Origin: Vibrio mytili
GTDB lineage: Bacteria; Pseudomonadota; Gammaproteobacteria; Enterobacterales; Vibrionaceae
Direction: 5' to 3'
Assembly: GCF_000830505.1 (NCBI RefSeq)
Contig: NZ_JXOK01000006.1
Span: 123,819-187,818, forward strand
Length of the DNA stretch: 64,000 nt
Below are positions 50,467 to 61,366 of this stretch, piece after piece. The notes beneath the pieces are model-generated. The model saw only the letters and a list, made by a program, of their open reading frames with translations, was not told the DNA's origin and did not search any database. The position numbers and the translations under genes were made by a program. Each line of letters starts with the position of its first letter. Within the stretch, counting starts at the first letter, position 1.

Positions 50467-51321
50467 ATGCAATCCCCATTTATCGTTGAGATAACAGAAC
50501 AGAACTTTCGTGAAACGCTTGAAGGCTCGATGAACACGCCCGTCCTCATCCATTTTTGGGCCAATGCGCAACCTGAAAGTGCTCAGATACTGCCGGAGCT
50601 GCAATCTCTTGCCCAACAATATAATGGTGCCTTTACGCTTGCTTTATTAAATTGCGAAGAGCAACAAGCTTTGGCAGCTCAATTTGGCGTCCAAGTTCTG
50701 CCAACCATCGCGTTGTTTGTCAACGGCCAAGCTGTAGATGGACTGGGTGGGCCTCAACCTATTGACGCCATTGCTGCCATGCTACAAAAGCACCTTCCAA
50801 GCCCTGAAGAACAGCTTCTCAAGCAGGTCAGTGAGCTGCTACAACAAAATGAGCATGCACAAGCGCTTAGCATTATTCAGACACTACCAACAGAGCTTCA
50901 ATCGCGAGGTGATATCAAACTAACCATGGCGGATTGTTTACTGGAAACCAAACAATTTGACGTCGCCCAAGAACTATTAAGTGAAATTCCATTGGAGTAT
51001 CAAGACAACCACTACAAGGGCTTAATGGCAAAGCTTGAACTTCATCTACAAGCCGCCGATAGTCCTGAGCTTCAACGATTAGAACAAGCCTTTGCTGACG
51101 ATTCTGAGAACCTTGAACTTGCTTGTGAATTAGCTGTGCAGTACAACCAAGTCGGTCGTGATGAAGAAGCACTGGAACTGCTTTGGAATATCCTAAAAGT
51201 TAATCTGGGCGCTCAAGATGGCGAAGTAAAAAAAACCTTTATGGATATATTAAATGCCCTAGGACAAGGTAACGCAATTGCGAGTAAATATCGTCGCCAG
51301 CTTTACTCCATTTTGTATTAA
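50467..51321 (+). CDS. cnoX: Chaperedoxin CnoX / YbbN (thioredoxin-TPR)
   Basis: This is a 284-residue chaperone co-factor that protects proteins during hypochlorite or heat stress and hands them to GroEL or DnaK. It has an N-terminal thioredoxin fold (about 1-110) in which the CxxC is replaced (WANAQPES), so it has no classical redox site. A C-terminal TPR region runs from about 115 to 284. It precedes the qmcA/nfeD pair by about 200 bases. Confidence 0.9.
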   Translation: MQSPFIVEITEQNFRETLEGSMNTPVLIHFWANAQPESAQILPELQSLAQQYNGAFTLALLNCEEQQALAAQFGVQVLPTIALFVNGQAVDGLGGPQPIDAIAAMLQKHLPSPEEQLLKQVSELLQQNEHAQALSIIQTLPTELQSRGDIKLTMADCLLETKQFDVAQELLSEIPLEYQDNHYKGLMAKLELHLQAADSPELQRLEQAFADDSENLELACELAVQYNQVGRDEEALELLWNILKVNLGAQDGEVKKTFMDILNALGQGNAIASKYRRQLYSILY

Positions 51322-51524
51322 ATACCCACTATATTTCACGCCAAAGGTCGGACTATCCGGCCTTTATTGTACCCCCATGTCCTCTTAACAAAAACGACGA
51401 TGCTTTCCGGTTAAAAGGGAGCAACGATTCGCGCACCAGTAAATAAGTTCTCAGATATTCAATTGTCTATTGCTGCTAAATAGGTAAAAATGAATCAAAT
51501 ATTATGCATTTAAGGGAATACACC

Positions 51525-52441
51525 ATGCCAACTGATTCATTGATTGCTATCGCTATCTTTGTCGCGGTCGCCATTATCATTCTTGCGTCCGCCATCAAGA
51601 CAGTTCCGCAAGGAAGCAACTGGACAGTCGAACGATTCGGTCGTTACACTCAAACACTCACCCCCGGTTTGAACTTAATTATTCCTTTCATAGATCGTGT
51701 TGGACACAAGATCAGCATGATGGAGCGTGTGCTAGACATTCCTGCGCAAGAGGTCATCAGCAAAGACAACGCCAATGTCGTCATTGATGCGGTGTGTTTT
51801 GTTCAGGTAGTGAGCGCTTCAAAAGCGGCTTATGAAGTCAATGATTTGGAGCATGCCATCCGAAATCTTACCCTAACCAATATTCGGACCGTACTTGGTT
51901 CAATGGAATTGGATGAGATGTTAAGCCAACGCGACATGATCAACTCCAAACTGTTGGCCATCGTCGATCAAGCGACCAATCCTTGGGGCGTCAAAGTCAC
52001 TCGAATTGAAATTAAAGATGTCCAGCCGCCAGCAGATCTGACCGCTGCAATGAATGCGCAAATGAAAGCAGAACGAAATAAACGCGCAGAGATCCTCGAA
52101 GCGGAAGCGTACGCCAAGCTGAAATCTTAAGAGCAGAGGGACAAAAGCAGTCAGAAATCTTAAAAGCGGAAGGGGAAAAACAAGCCGCTATTTTGCATGC
52201 AGAAGCTCGTGAACGCGCCGCGCAAGCTGAAGCAAAAGCCACCTATATGGTGTCTGAAGCCATTGCGAAGGGAGATGTGCAAGCCGTGAATTACTTTATT
52301 GCACAAGGTTATACGGACGCGATAAAAAGTATCGGTCAGGCGGAGAATGGCAAGATCATCATGTTGCCACTAGAAGCAACCGGGCTTATGGGTTCTATTG
52401 CTGGGATTGCTGAAATGTTTAAACAACAGAACAAAGAGTAA
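51525..52441 (+). pseudogene. qmcA: SPFH/stomatin-like protein QmcA, frame broken by one missing base
   Basis: This is a membrane-anchored SPFH-domain protein. It begins [20 protein letters not shown] (membrane helix) followed by [20 protein letters not shown], the stomatin fold. The frame stops at 52130. The coiled-coil tail (AEGQKQSEILKAEGEKQAAI ... IAEMFKQQNKE) lies in the next frame to 52441. One extra G at about 52107 (GAAGCG to GAAGGCG) restores [18 protein letters not shown] and about 305 residues. The start was chosen for its TAAGGGA site. A second in-frame ATG lies seven codons upstream. Confidence 0.85.
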
Positions 52442-52450
52442 GGTCAAACT

Positions 52451-52912
52451 ATGGACGTGTTTAGCCTACTTGATAGTGTCACTTTTTGGCATTGGCTAGC
52501 GCTGGGATTAAGTCTTCTTGCCGTCGAGCTGCTTGGCACGGCGGGTTACTGTCTCTGGCTTGGTCTATCAGCACTTCTTGTTGCCGTTGTACTTTCTGTC
52601 TTGCCAATCAGTTGGCAACTGCAATGGTTTTGTTTTGCCGCTTTTAGTTTACTCACGACTTGGCTTTGGTGGCGACGCCAATGGGCAAAAGATAAAAAAG
52701 AAGATCAAGTACGCGACTTAAATCAAAAGTACAAGCAACTTATCGGACAGACGGTAACACTCGAAGAAGACTTTGCTGTCGGGATGAATCGAATTCGAAT
52801 CGCAGACACCACGTGGTCAGCTCGATCTGAGCAAGCACTCACTGCCGGAACCAGAGTAAAAATTATCGCTGTCGATGGGATAATTCTTACCGTAGAGCCG
52901 GTTAGCGACTAA
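52451..52912 (+). CDS. NfeD family membrane protein
   Basis: This is a 153-residue NfeD-like protein (E. coli YbbK type) that pairs with SPFH proteins. Two or three hydrophobic segments (about 10-70) are followed by a C-terminal OB-fold (IGQTVTLEEDFAVGMNRIRI...TWSARSEQ). It starts 9 bases after qmcA, so the two form an operon. The pair is linked in relatives to membrane microdomain or protein quality functions. Confidence 0.88.
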   Translation: MDVFSLLDSVTFWHWLALGLSLLAVELLGTAGYCLWLGLSALLVAVVLSVLPISWQLQWFCFAAFSLLTTWLWWRRQWAKDKKEDQVRDLNQKYKQLIGQTVTLEEDFAVGMNRIRIADTTWSARSEQALTAGTRVKIIAVDGIILTVEPVSD

Positions 52913-52973
52913 CTTAGACACCATACGAAAAAACTGCAAGAGCATCAGAACTAAGAAGTTTTAAGTCATAAGT

Positions 52974-52999
52974 AAAAAGCTTCCCCCCGGAAGCTTTTT
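52974..52999. terminator. Bidirectional terminator after the NfeD gene
   Basis: AAAAAGCTTCC / GGAAGCTTTTT with a C-rich loop, between the NfeD gene and the convergent lipoprotein gene. Confidence 0.85.
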
Positions 53000-53006
53000 A
53001 CACGAT

Positions 53007-53825
53007 TTATTGATTGATGAGCCAATTCAGCACTTGAGAGCGCTCTTCCTGACTCGACTCAGAATACCAATATTGCAGCATATTATAACTTTGGGACTCA
53101 CTGGTGACAGTTTGGACACCACCTTTTCGATTCTTTATCGCAAATTGTGCGAATTGTTCTTTTTCTTCTGGAGTTGCTTTGTCATACCAATATTGAACCA
53201 TTTCAATGGATTTACTGTCGTTAACTGGCAATGACTGCGTTGAGGATTGTCCTTGTGACGACTGCGAACGAGCGGATTCTGCACCACCAGCAACAGCAAG
53301 CCCTTCACGTTCTACTGCCTCAAAATAGGCTTTTGGAACCGTGACTTCAACCGTATTTCGTTTGCCGGAAGAAATCGTAAACGTGACGTTCTTACCATCA
53401 AACTGCTTAAGCGTTTGCTGGCTAAATGGAAAACGCAACCACTGAGTGACAGTACAATGCTCAGTACATGTCTCGGACGTTGGTCTGAAGTTATCTAACT
53501 TAATTGATTTCCCATTCAGAACTGCAGTATGGAAACTGTCGTAGTTTTTGAAATAACTCACTGACATATCAATGGTCGATTGTTTAGAGAGTGGCTTTTC
53601 ACCTCTATTATGCACTGAGACATAAGTTAAGTCAGATTTTACTAGGTTGGCACCAACCAGCGCTCGTGTATCCGGCGTAATCGACTTTGCATATACCTCG
53701 ACATAATTGCTTCTTTCTTTAATGCTATCAACAGCATCAGAGAACTCACTTGAGGTATCGAGCGTACTACAGCCAACTGTTACCAATGCGGCTGATAACA
53801 GGGACAAACATCTCAATATTTTCAT
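53007..53825 (-). CDS. Predicted lipoprotein of unknown function
   Basis: A 272-residue protein with a type II signal peptide. The lipobox is LVTVGC, lipidated Cys near residue 19. The middle part (about 30-180) looks like an immunoglobulin- or FxLD-like beta domain. The C-terminus holds two copies of a short motif (MVQYWYDKATPEEKEQFAQF and MLQYWYSESSQEERSQVLNW) about 45 residues apart. I do not recognise the family. It lies downstream of the porin gene but behind its own terminator gap. Confidence 0.7.
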   Translation of the reverse strand: MKILRCLSLLSAALVTVGCSTLDTSSEFSDAVDSIKERSNYVEVYAKSITPDTRALVGANLVKSDLTYVSVHNRGEKPLSKQSTIDMSVSYFKNYDSFHTAVLNGKSIKLDNFRPTSETCTEHCTVTQWLRFPFSQQTLKQFDGKNVTFTISSGKRNTVEVTVPKAYFEAVEREGLAVAGGAESARSQSSQGQSSTQSLPVNDSKSIEMVQYWYDKATPEEKEQFAQFAIKNRKGGVQTVTSESQSYNMLQYWYSESSQEERSQVLNWLINQ

Positions 53826-53841
53826 ATTCTTGATCCTTAAT

Positions 53842-53874
53842 AAAAATACGCCAGCAAAAATATGCTGGCGTAAA
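53842..53874 (-). terminator. Porin gene terminator
   Basis: On the minus strand TACGCCAGCATA / TGCTGGCGTA is followed by TTTTT, 30 bases past the porin stop. Confidence 0.8.
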
Positions 53875-53904
53875 ACCTAAAGAAAGGCAATCAGAAAAAG
53901 GGGA

Positions 53905-54918
53905 TTAGAAGCCGTATTCCATACCAACACGTACAAACATCACTTTATCTTCTGCGTTGTAAGCATCATGTTGACCTACACGTACGTATGGTACGAAACC
54001 ATTGTGTACGTACATTAGCTGACCTGATAGCACTTCATCATCATCACCTTGTTTCTTGCCATCAACTTCTGATTCATCGTTAAATGCGTAGCCTAGTTTA
54101 AAGCCCCAAGGACCGTTCCAGTACTGACCGATAACAGAGTATTGACCTTGCTCTGCTTCCTGACCAGCGTAAGCTGCATGTTTAGACTCACCTTCGCTGT
54201 ACTTGTATGCACCAGCAAGACCGAAGCCAGCAGGTAAAGGAAGTTCAAAACCTACAATGTAAGCAGTTGAATCAATGTCTGAACCACCGTACTTAGAGTT
54301 AGATTCAAAGCCAGCATGAACAGTGACAACGTCAGAGAAATTGTAGTGCGCTCCAGCGCCAACATGGTTTGAGCTCTTAACGTCTTTATCACCGCGACCT
54401 ACTGAGAAGTTCAGTGTTAGGCCACCCATAGCAGGAGAATCATAACGTGCGATATCACCTTTACGGTCGTAGTGCGCTTTAACGTCACCACCCCAGTCAA
54501 ATACACGTCCTAGACCTGGGTTTGAGTAAGGCCAGTCAACGATTTCGTACAATGGAGTTAACATACGACCAAAGCGTACTTTACCCCAGTCACCTTGAAG
54601 ACCTAGGAACGTATCACGCGCACCTAAAGTTGCACCGGTACCATCTTCACCAACGTAACCTGATTCAATTTGCATAAATACATTCAAGTTATCAAACATA
54701 TCTTTGCTTGCACGGAAACCAATACGTGATTCGTTTTCGTAATCGTAGCCATTACTATCTTCTTGGTAAAAAGCAGAAATTGCTGCAACACCGTACGCTT
54801 GTACATTGAAATCAGAAATAACACCAACTTGTGAAGACTCTGCACCAGCAGCTACTGCGCCAGTTGAAGCAGCTGCGATTGCAGCACCAAGTAGAGTACG
54901 TTTTAACATTTTGTCCAT
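53905..54918 (-). CDS. chiP: Outer-membrane porin, probable chitoporin
   Basis: This is a 337-residue Gram-negative porin with a signal peptide (about 1-24, ending GAVAA). Mature sequence shows porin beta-strand alternation and a C-terminal Phe (VGMEYGF) for BAM recognition. Its position next to ligA-zipA-cysZ-cysK matches the chitooligosaccharide porin ChiP (VC0972) of V. cholerae, and the nag genes are nearby, so chitin uptake is the likely role. This rests mainly on synteny, and a general porin is the alternative. Confidence 0.75.
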   Translation of the reverse strand: MDKMLKRTLLGAAIAAASTGAVAAGAESSQVGVISDFNVQAYGVAAISAFYQEDSNGYDYENESRIGFRASKDMFDNLNVFMQIESGYVGEDGTGATLGARDTFLGLQGDWGKVRFGRMLTPLYEIVDWPYSNPGLGRVFDWGGDVKAHYDRKGDIARYDSPAMGGLTLNFSVGRGDKDVKSSNHVGAGAHYNFSDVVTVHAGFESNSKYGGSDIDSTAYIVGFELPLPAGFGLAGAYKYSEGESKHAAYAGQEAEQGQYSVIGQYWNGPWGFKLGYAFNDESEVDGKKQGDDDEVLSGQLMYVHNGFVPYVRVGQHDAYNAEDKVMFVRVGMEYGF

Positions 54919-55261
54919 GGATAAACTCCTAAAATAGATATAGCTGTCTTTTTCTATCTCCCCTTAAGTTGGCCGCCGAAGGAGAGTAGTAAATTTTTGA
55001 TTAGTCCAATCATTTCAAATTCGACTATTTTTAGTTCTTGCATACACACTGTGTATCCACGCCACTAAGACTAACTTCGAGACGAAAAACATCCAAACGG
55101 AACTTATTTATTTTCTAAAAAAATATGAGCCACGCCAAAGTTCCATATGAGTTGTTGATCCAGATCTTATTTTTAGACTAAGTTCACTAGAAATAAATAT
55201 AAGGAAACAAAATCAACCACTTAACTTAAATAAAAACAATCCAATTTGAAGTGACTCGCAT

Positions 55262-55280
55262 AATTTTCGCGAAAAAATTT
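55262..55280. promoter_or_regulatory. Candidate NagC-type operator upstream of the porin gene
   Basis: AATTTTCGCGAAAAAATTT is a near palindrome centred on CGCG with AT-rich arms, like NagC/Mlc operators and the sites near nagE. It lies about 345 bp upstream of the porin start, far for simple promoter repression, so this is tentative. Confidence 0.4.
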
Positions 55281-55365
55281 TAGAATCACCTAAGAGAGAC
55301 AGAGATCACTGAAAAGAAAAGACGGACAACTTACACGATTTAAGGGACTTTATGCGCGGAAATAA

Positions 55366-55393
55366 AAAACCCCAAGTAGAGACTATTCGGGGC
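55366..55393 (-). terminator. ligA terminator
   Basis: On the minus strand AGCCCCGAAT ... ACTTGGGGT is followed by a T run, 33 bases after the ligA stop. Confidence 0.7.
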
Positions 55394-55425
55394 TTCGGAG
55401 ATATATTTACGATGTCATTAAAAAA

Positions 55426-57522
<2,097 letters not shown>

Positions 57523-57534
57523 TTAGATATAAGA

Positions 57535-58541
57535 CTATGCGTAAGCCGCCTTAAACTCAACTATTTGACGTCGATATGCAGCTAAACGGTCTGGTGTCAT
57601 CAAGTTTCTTTGGTCATCCAGAACATTACCACCAAGGTCATCCGCAATTTGCTGAGCGGTTCGAAGCATTAGGTTAAAGTTTTGCTCTGCTTCTCCGTAA
57701 CACGGTAAGGTCATGAAGAACGAAATGCCTTTAGTGGTAAACTCAGCCGGGTCACCGTGCTCCAATGTGCCTGGATGCATCATATTCGCAACGCTAAACA
57801 ACACCTTGCCATTGCCTGACAAGTCTACATGGCGGTGGAAAATATGCATTTCCCCGTAAATAAGCCCATTTTGTTGCATACTGTCAAACAGTTCTGTTCC
57901 AACAAACGGTTCTGCACCTGCACAATGTACGTTTAGTACGATGACTTGCATTTCAGGTTCAGGTTTTGGCTCTTCTTCAACTTTTGGTTCAGTCAAGATC
58001 GGCTCGGCAGCTACTGCAACATCTTGAGTCGGTTGTTCAACATCTAATGATGGTTCGAATTGTCTCGGTTCGTTTAACTCAGGCTGAATCTGCTCTTCAT
58101 CTACTGCAGGTTGACTCGCTTTTTTTACATGTAGTTCTTGCTCAACACTAGATTCTTGTCGCACATCAGACAAGTCTTCGGCGTCTTCTTTCATAGCAGA
58201 AAATGATGGGACCGCTTCTTGAGCATACTCGACAGGCGTGGCTTGCGTTGCTCCACCGAGTAACGGGTCAACGTCTAATTTGTTATCAAACGCATTCTCT
58301 GAGCCAAAATCCGGCTCTTTACGGTCCTTACGGACAATCTCAAAGTCGTCATCAGATGCTACATCGACATTTCGCTCTTTATTGACGACATTTTTTTCCT
58401 CTGGGCCAACGTCGAGTTTGCCAAGCGGCTTATTTCCGAACTTCGCTTTGCCTTCCTTTTTGCTGCTCCACAGACCATGAAACAACAATGCCCCGATGCT
58501 AGTGCGCCAACAACAATGAGTACGAATCGCAATTCCTGCAT
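57535..58541 (-). pseudogene. zipA: Cell division protein ZipA, frame broken by one missing base near the start
   Basis: This is the inner-membrane anchor that tethers FtsZ at the division septum. The start at 58541 reads [15 protein letters not shown], then runs out of frame. The remainder ([20 protein letters not shown] ... IVEFKAAYA) is intact in the other frame to 57535. It includes the FtsZ-binding ZipA_C domain (about 200-330) and a Pro/Glu/Val-rich linker. Adding one base at 58497 (minus strand GCATCGGGG to GCAATCGGGG) restores about 335 residues. zipA is essential in E. coli, so a sequence error is the best explanation. Confidence 0.88.
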
Positions 58542-58793
58542 TATTTACTCTCAATAAACTTGTTTTTGTACTACTCGATGTTCCTTAAGCAGCAACCCAA
58601 GTGTAATAAATCTGAATGATGTGTTTACTTTACCAAAACTATATGGAGGTTTAGAACAACTTAATGCAAGAAGTTCAGTTTTTTGTTGTGATTTTTGCCA
58701 CGATTCCACGTTACGAGAGGATAGATTTTAGGTTATTGAAAGAAAAACATTGAGAGGTACAATGTGTTGTCATTCACACGAAACGAATTGGAT

Positions 58794-59537
58794 ATGCAGT
58801 TTAACAACCAACAAAGAACCGGGTTCGGTTATTTCCTATACGGAATACAATTAGCTCTCTCTCCACAGATAAGACGCTTTGTCGTGTTGCCTTTACTAGC
58901 CAACATAATGCTCGTCGGTGGTGCAATATTCTACCTTTTTTCTCACTTGAACGTTTGGATTGAAGGTTGGTTGGGGCAATTACCAGACTTTTTGTCGTGG
59001 TTAAGCTATTTACTTTGGCCTCTACTCGCACTCACAATCCTTGCCACATTCTCTTACTTTTTCAGTACGCTAGCGAACTTCATTGCCGCACCATTTAATG
59101 GATTACTGGCCGAAAAGGTAGAAGAGGCACTGACTGGAAAAAAACTAAACGATGATGGCTTCGCTGCAGTCATAAAAGATGTACCAAGAGTATTAGCCCG
59201 AGAGTGGAGAAAGCTGTTATACACACTACCAAAAGCCATTGGGTTGTTTTTGTTATTGCTCATTCCGGCACTAGGACAAACCGTCGGCCCATTTTTATGG
59301 TTCATTTTCACTGCATGGATGCTGGCGATACAATATTGCGACTATCCGTTCGATAACCACAAAGTCCCCTTCCATGACATGCGTTACAAATTGAAACAAA
59401 AACAAGGGAAGGCGTACGGTTTTGGTGTTTTGGTTTCTGTTTTCACTACTATTCCAATCTTAAACCTTATCGTCATGCCTGTTGCAATCTGCGGCGCCAC
59501 CGCCATGTGGGTAACAGAGTTTAAAAATCAACGTTAA
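58794..59537 (+). CDS. cysZ: Sulfate transporter CysZ
   Basis: This is an inner-membrane protein that imports sulfate for cysteine synthesis. It is 247 residues with four or more hydrophobic stretches and the EI24/CysZ signatures RRFVVLPLLANIMLVGGAIF and QYCDYPFDNH. I chose the ATG at 58794 (MQFNNQQRTGFGYF), which matches the spacing to GFxYF in E. coli CysZ. A GTG ten codons upstream is in frame. It is followed by cysK, so both serve sulfur assimilation. Confidence 0.92.
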   Translation: MQFNNQQRTGFGYFLYGIQLALSPQIRRFVVLPLLANIMLVGGAIFYLFSHLNVWIEGWLGQLPDFLSWLSYLLWPLLALTILATFSYFFSTLANFIAAPFNGLLAEKVEEALTGKKLNDDGFAAVIKDVPRVLAREWRKLLYTLPKAIGLFLLLLIPALGQTVGPFLWFIFTAWMLAIQYCDYPFDNHKVPFHDMRYKLKQKQGKAYGFGVLVSVFTTIPILNLIVMPVAICGATAMWVTEFKNQR

Positions 59538-59552
59538 GTGTTTGGTGAAGAT

Positions 59553-59583
59553 AAAAAAGGAAAAGCACTCGCTTTTCCTTTTG
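59553..59583 (+). terminator. cysZ terminator
   Basis: AAAAAGGAAAAGC / GCTTTTCCTTTT stem with a short loop and trailing T residues, 15 bases after cysZ. Confidence 0.75.
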
Positions 59584-59700
59584 TTTACCAAACTCGCCGG
59601 ACAACCTAATAAGATATAACTTTTTAATCCTTTTCCCTTTTTTTCATACCGCATATTCTTTTAGTCATATTCACAAAACGTGTAATGAAGGAACATAACA

Positions 59701-60669
59701 ATGAGCAAAATCTACGAAGATAACTCTCTCACTATTGGTAACACTCCCCTAGTCCGCCTTAACAAAGTAAGTAAAGGTAACGTGCTAGCAAAAATCGAAG
59801 CACGTAACCCAAGTTTTAGTGTTAAGTGCCGTATCGGCGCAAACATGATCTGGGATGCTGAGAAATCAGGCAAACTCAAGCCTGGTGTAGAGTTGGTAGA
59901 ACCAACCAGTGGTAACACCGGTATTGCTTTGGCTTTCGTAGCGGCAGCTCGCGGATACAAGCTGACGCTAACTATGCCTGAATCAATGAGTCTGGAACGT
60001 CGTAAGCTACTGAAAGCACTGGGTGCAAACCTAGAACTGACAGAAGCGGCTAAAGGTATGAAAGGGGCGATTGCTAAAGCAGAAGAAATCGTCGCAAGTA
60101 ACCCAGCTCAGTACCTACTTCTACAACAATTCAACAACCCAGCAAACCCAGAAATTCACGAGAAGACAACCGGCCCTGAAATTTGGGAAGCAACTGACGG
60201 CGAGATTGATGTCCTTGTCGCTGGTGTGGGTACTGGTGGTACAATTACGGGTACAAGCCGTTACATTAAAGGCGAAAAAGGCAAAGCAATTACTTCTGTT
60301 GCCGTCGAACCGGCAGAATCACCAGTCATCGCACAAGCACTCGCCGGTGAAGAAATCCAACCGGCACCGCACAAAATTCAAGGTATCGGTGCAGGTTTCA
60401 TCCCTGGAAACTTAGATTTAGAACTTCTAGACCGTGTTGAGCCAGTGACTTCTGAAGACGCCATTGAGATGGCTCGCCGACTAATGGAAGAGGAAGGTAT
60501 CCTTGCTGGTATCTCTTCTGGGGCTGCAGTTGTTGCTGCAAATCGCCTAGCAGAACTCCCTGAATTTGAAGGAAAAACTATCGTTGCAATCCTTCCAAGC
60601 TCAGGTGAGCGTTATCTAAGTACCGCTCTATTTTCCGGCATTTTTACGGAGAAAGAGAACGAACAGTAA
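59701..60669 (+). CDS. cysK: Cysteine synthase A (O-acetylserine sulfhydrylase)
   Basis: This makes cysteine from O-acetylserine and sulfide. It is 322 residues, a fold-type II PLP enzyme. The Schiff-base Lys42 lies in [11 protein letters not shown]. The substrate-binding TSGNTG is at 69-74, and the PLP phosphate loop [12 protein letters not shown] follows. An AAGGA site precedes the ATG. It is likely under CysB control, although no site was identified. Confidence 0.96.
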   Translation: MSKIYEDNSLTIGNTPLVRLNKVSKGNVLAKIEARNPSFSVKCRIGANMIWDAEKSGKLKPGVELVEPTSGNTGIALAFVAAARGYKLTLTMPESMSLERRKLLKALGANLELTEAAKGMKGAIAKAEEIVASNPAQYLLLQQFNNPANPEIHEKTTGPEIWEATDGEIDVLVAGVGTGGTITGTSRYIKGEKGKAITSVAVEPAESPVIAQALAGEEIQPAPHKIQGIGAGFIPGNLDLELLDRVEPVTSEDAIEMARRLMEEEGILAGISSGAAVVAANRLAELPEFEGKTIVAILPSSGERYLSTALFSGIFTEKENEQ

Positions 60670-60695
60670 TATGTGTTCAAATCAATTTTTCGTCT

Positions 60696-60723
60696 AAAAA
60701 AGCCCCGCTTAGGGGCTTTTTTG
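60696..60723 (+). terminator. cysK terminator
   Basis: AAAAAAGCCCC / GGGGCTTTTTT is a perfect stem with the loop GCTTA, 27 bases after the cysK stop. Confidence 0.88.
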
Positions 60724-60820
60724 TTGATCCCAGCTCAACCTTTGGTAATATCGGGGTGTTTTATTTTTAGCTTCAAAATAAAGAAGCAAAACACAAAAAG
60801 GTTTCAAAGTAATTACGCAA

Positions 60821-60870
60821 GCAAATAGTTGCGTATTTGCTAAACTTTTGGCTAGTATCAGAAGTGATAC
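60821..60870. promoter_or_regulatory. Two palindromes upstream of ptsH
   Basis: GCAAATA-GTTGCG-TATTTGC (60821-60840) and GTATCA-GAAG-TGATAC (60855-60870) are both perfect inverted repeats within 150 bp upstream of ptsH. They look like operator or leader hairpins. They do not match CRP, Cra or NagC consensus well, so the binding factor is unknown. Confidence 0.45.
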
Positions 60871-60967
60871 GCTTTGAACTCTCAGGTGCTAGCGCACAAG
60901 CAGCAAAGCGGGTAAGCTTTATATTAGTCACTACTAACAAAAAAATACATTTATTGGGGTATATCAC

Positions 60968-61225
60968 ATGTACGAGAAGCAAGTAGAAATCACTGCAGAA
61001 AATGGTCTTCACACTCGTCCAGCTGCACAGTTTGTTAAAGAAGCGAAAGCATTCGACGCAGACATCACTGTGACTTCTAATGGTAAAAGCGCTAGCGCTA
61101 AGAGCCTATTCAAACTTCAAACACTAGGCCTAGTAAAAGGTACTGAAGTTACTATTTCTGCTGAAGGCCCTCAAGCTCAGCAAGCAGTAGACCACCTAGT
61201 TGCTCTTATGGACCAACTACACTAA
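60968..61225 (+). CDS. ptsH: Phosphocarrier protein HPr
   Basis: This is the histidine-phosphorylatable carrier of the sugar phosphotransferase system, 85 residues, the usual size. The active-site His15 is in GLHTRPAA, and the regulatory-loop serine region is [12 protein letters not shown]. It passes phosphate from PtsI to Crr and other IIA domains. It is the first gene of ptsH-ptsI-crr. Confidence 0.97.
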   Translation: MYEKQVEITAENGLHTRPAAQFVKEAKAFDADITVTSNGKSASAKSLFKLQTLGLVKGTEVTISAEGPQAQQAVDHLVALMDQLH

Positions 61226-61242
61226 TCCGGTCTTCGACTCCC

Positions 61243-61272
61243 AAAGCCATTTTGTGAAAACAAAATGGCTTT
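61243..61272 (+). terminator. Hairpin between ptsH and ptsI
   Basis: AAAGCCATTTTGT / CAAAATGGCTTT is a long near-perfect stem with a 5-base loop, 17 bases after ptsH. It lacks a good T run, so it is more likely an attenuating or mRNA-processing hairpin that lets HPr be made in excess of enzyme I. Confidence 0.55.
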
Positions 61273-61366
61273 GTTGGAAATAGGCTCTAAACTAAGCTAA
61301 GACTATTCGTTAGCGCATCCATTATTCTCCCGTTTTTATAAAGTTGACCAAACTTAAGGTAAGGCT

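Larger units (their letters stand above)
54919..55425. promoter_or_regulatory. Upstream region of the porin gene
   Basis: This 507-bp AT-rich region contains the porin promoter, the ligA terminator and a NagC-like palindrome at 55262-55280. A ribosome binding site (AGGAG) lies a few bases before the porin ATG. A long untranslated leader is possible. No open frame was seen. Confidence 0.55.
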
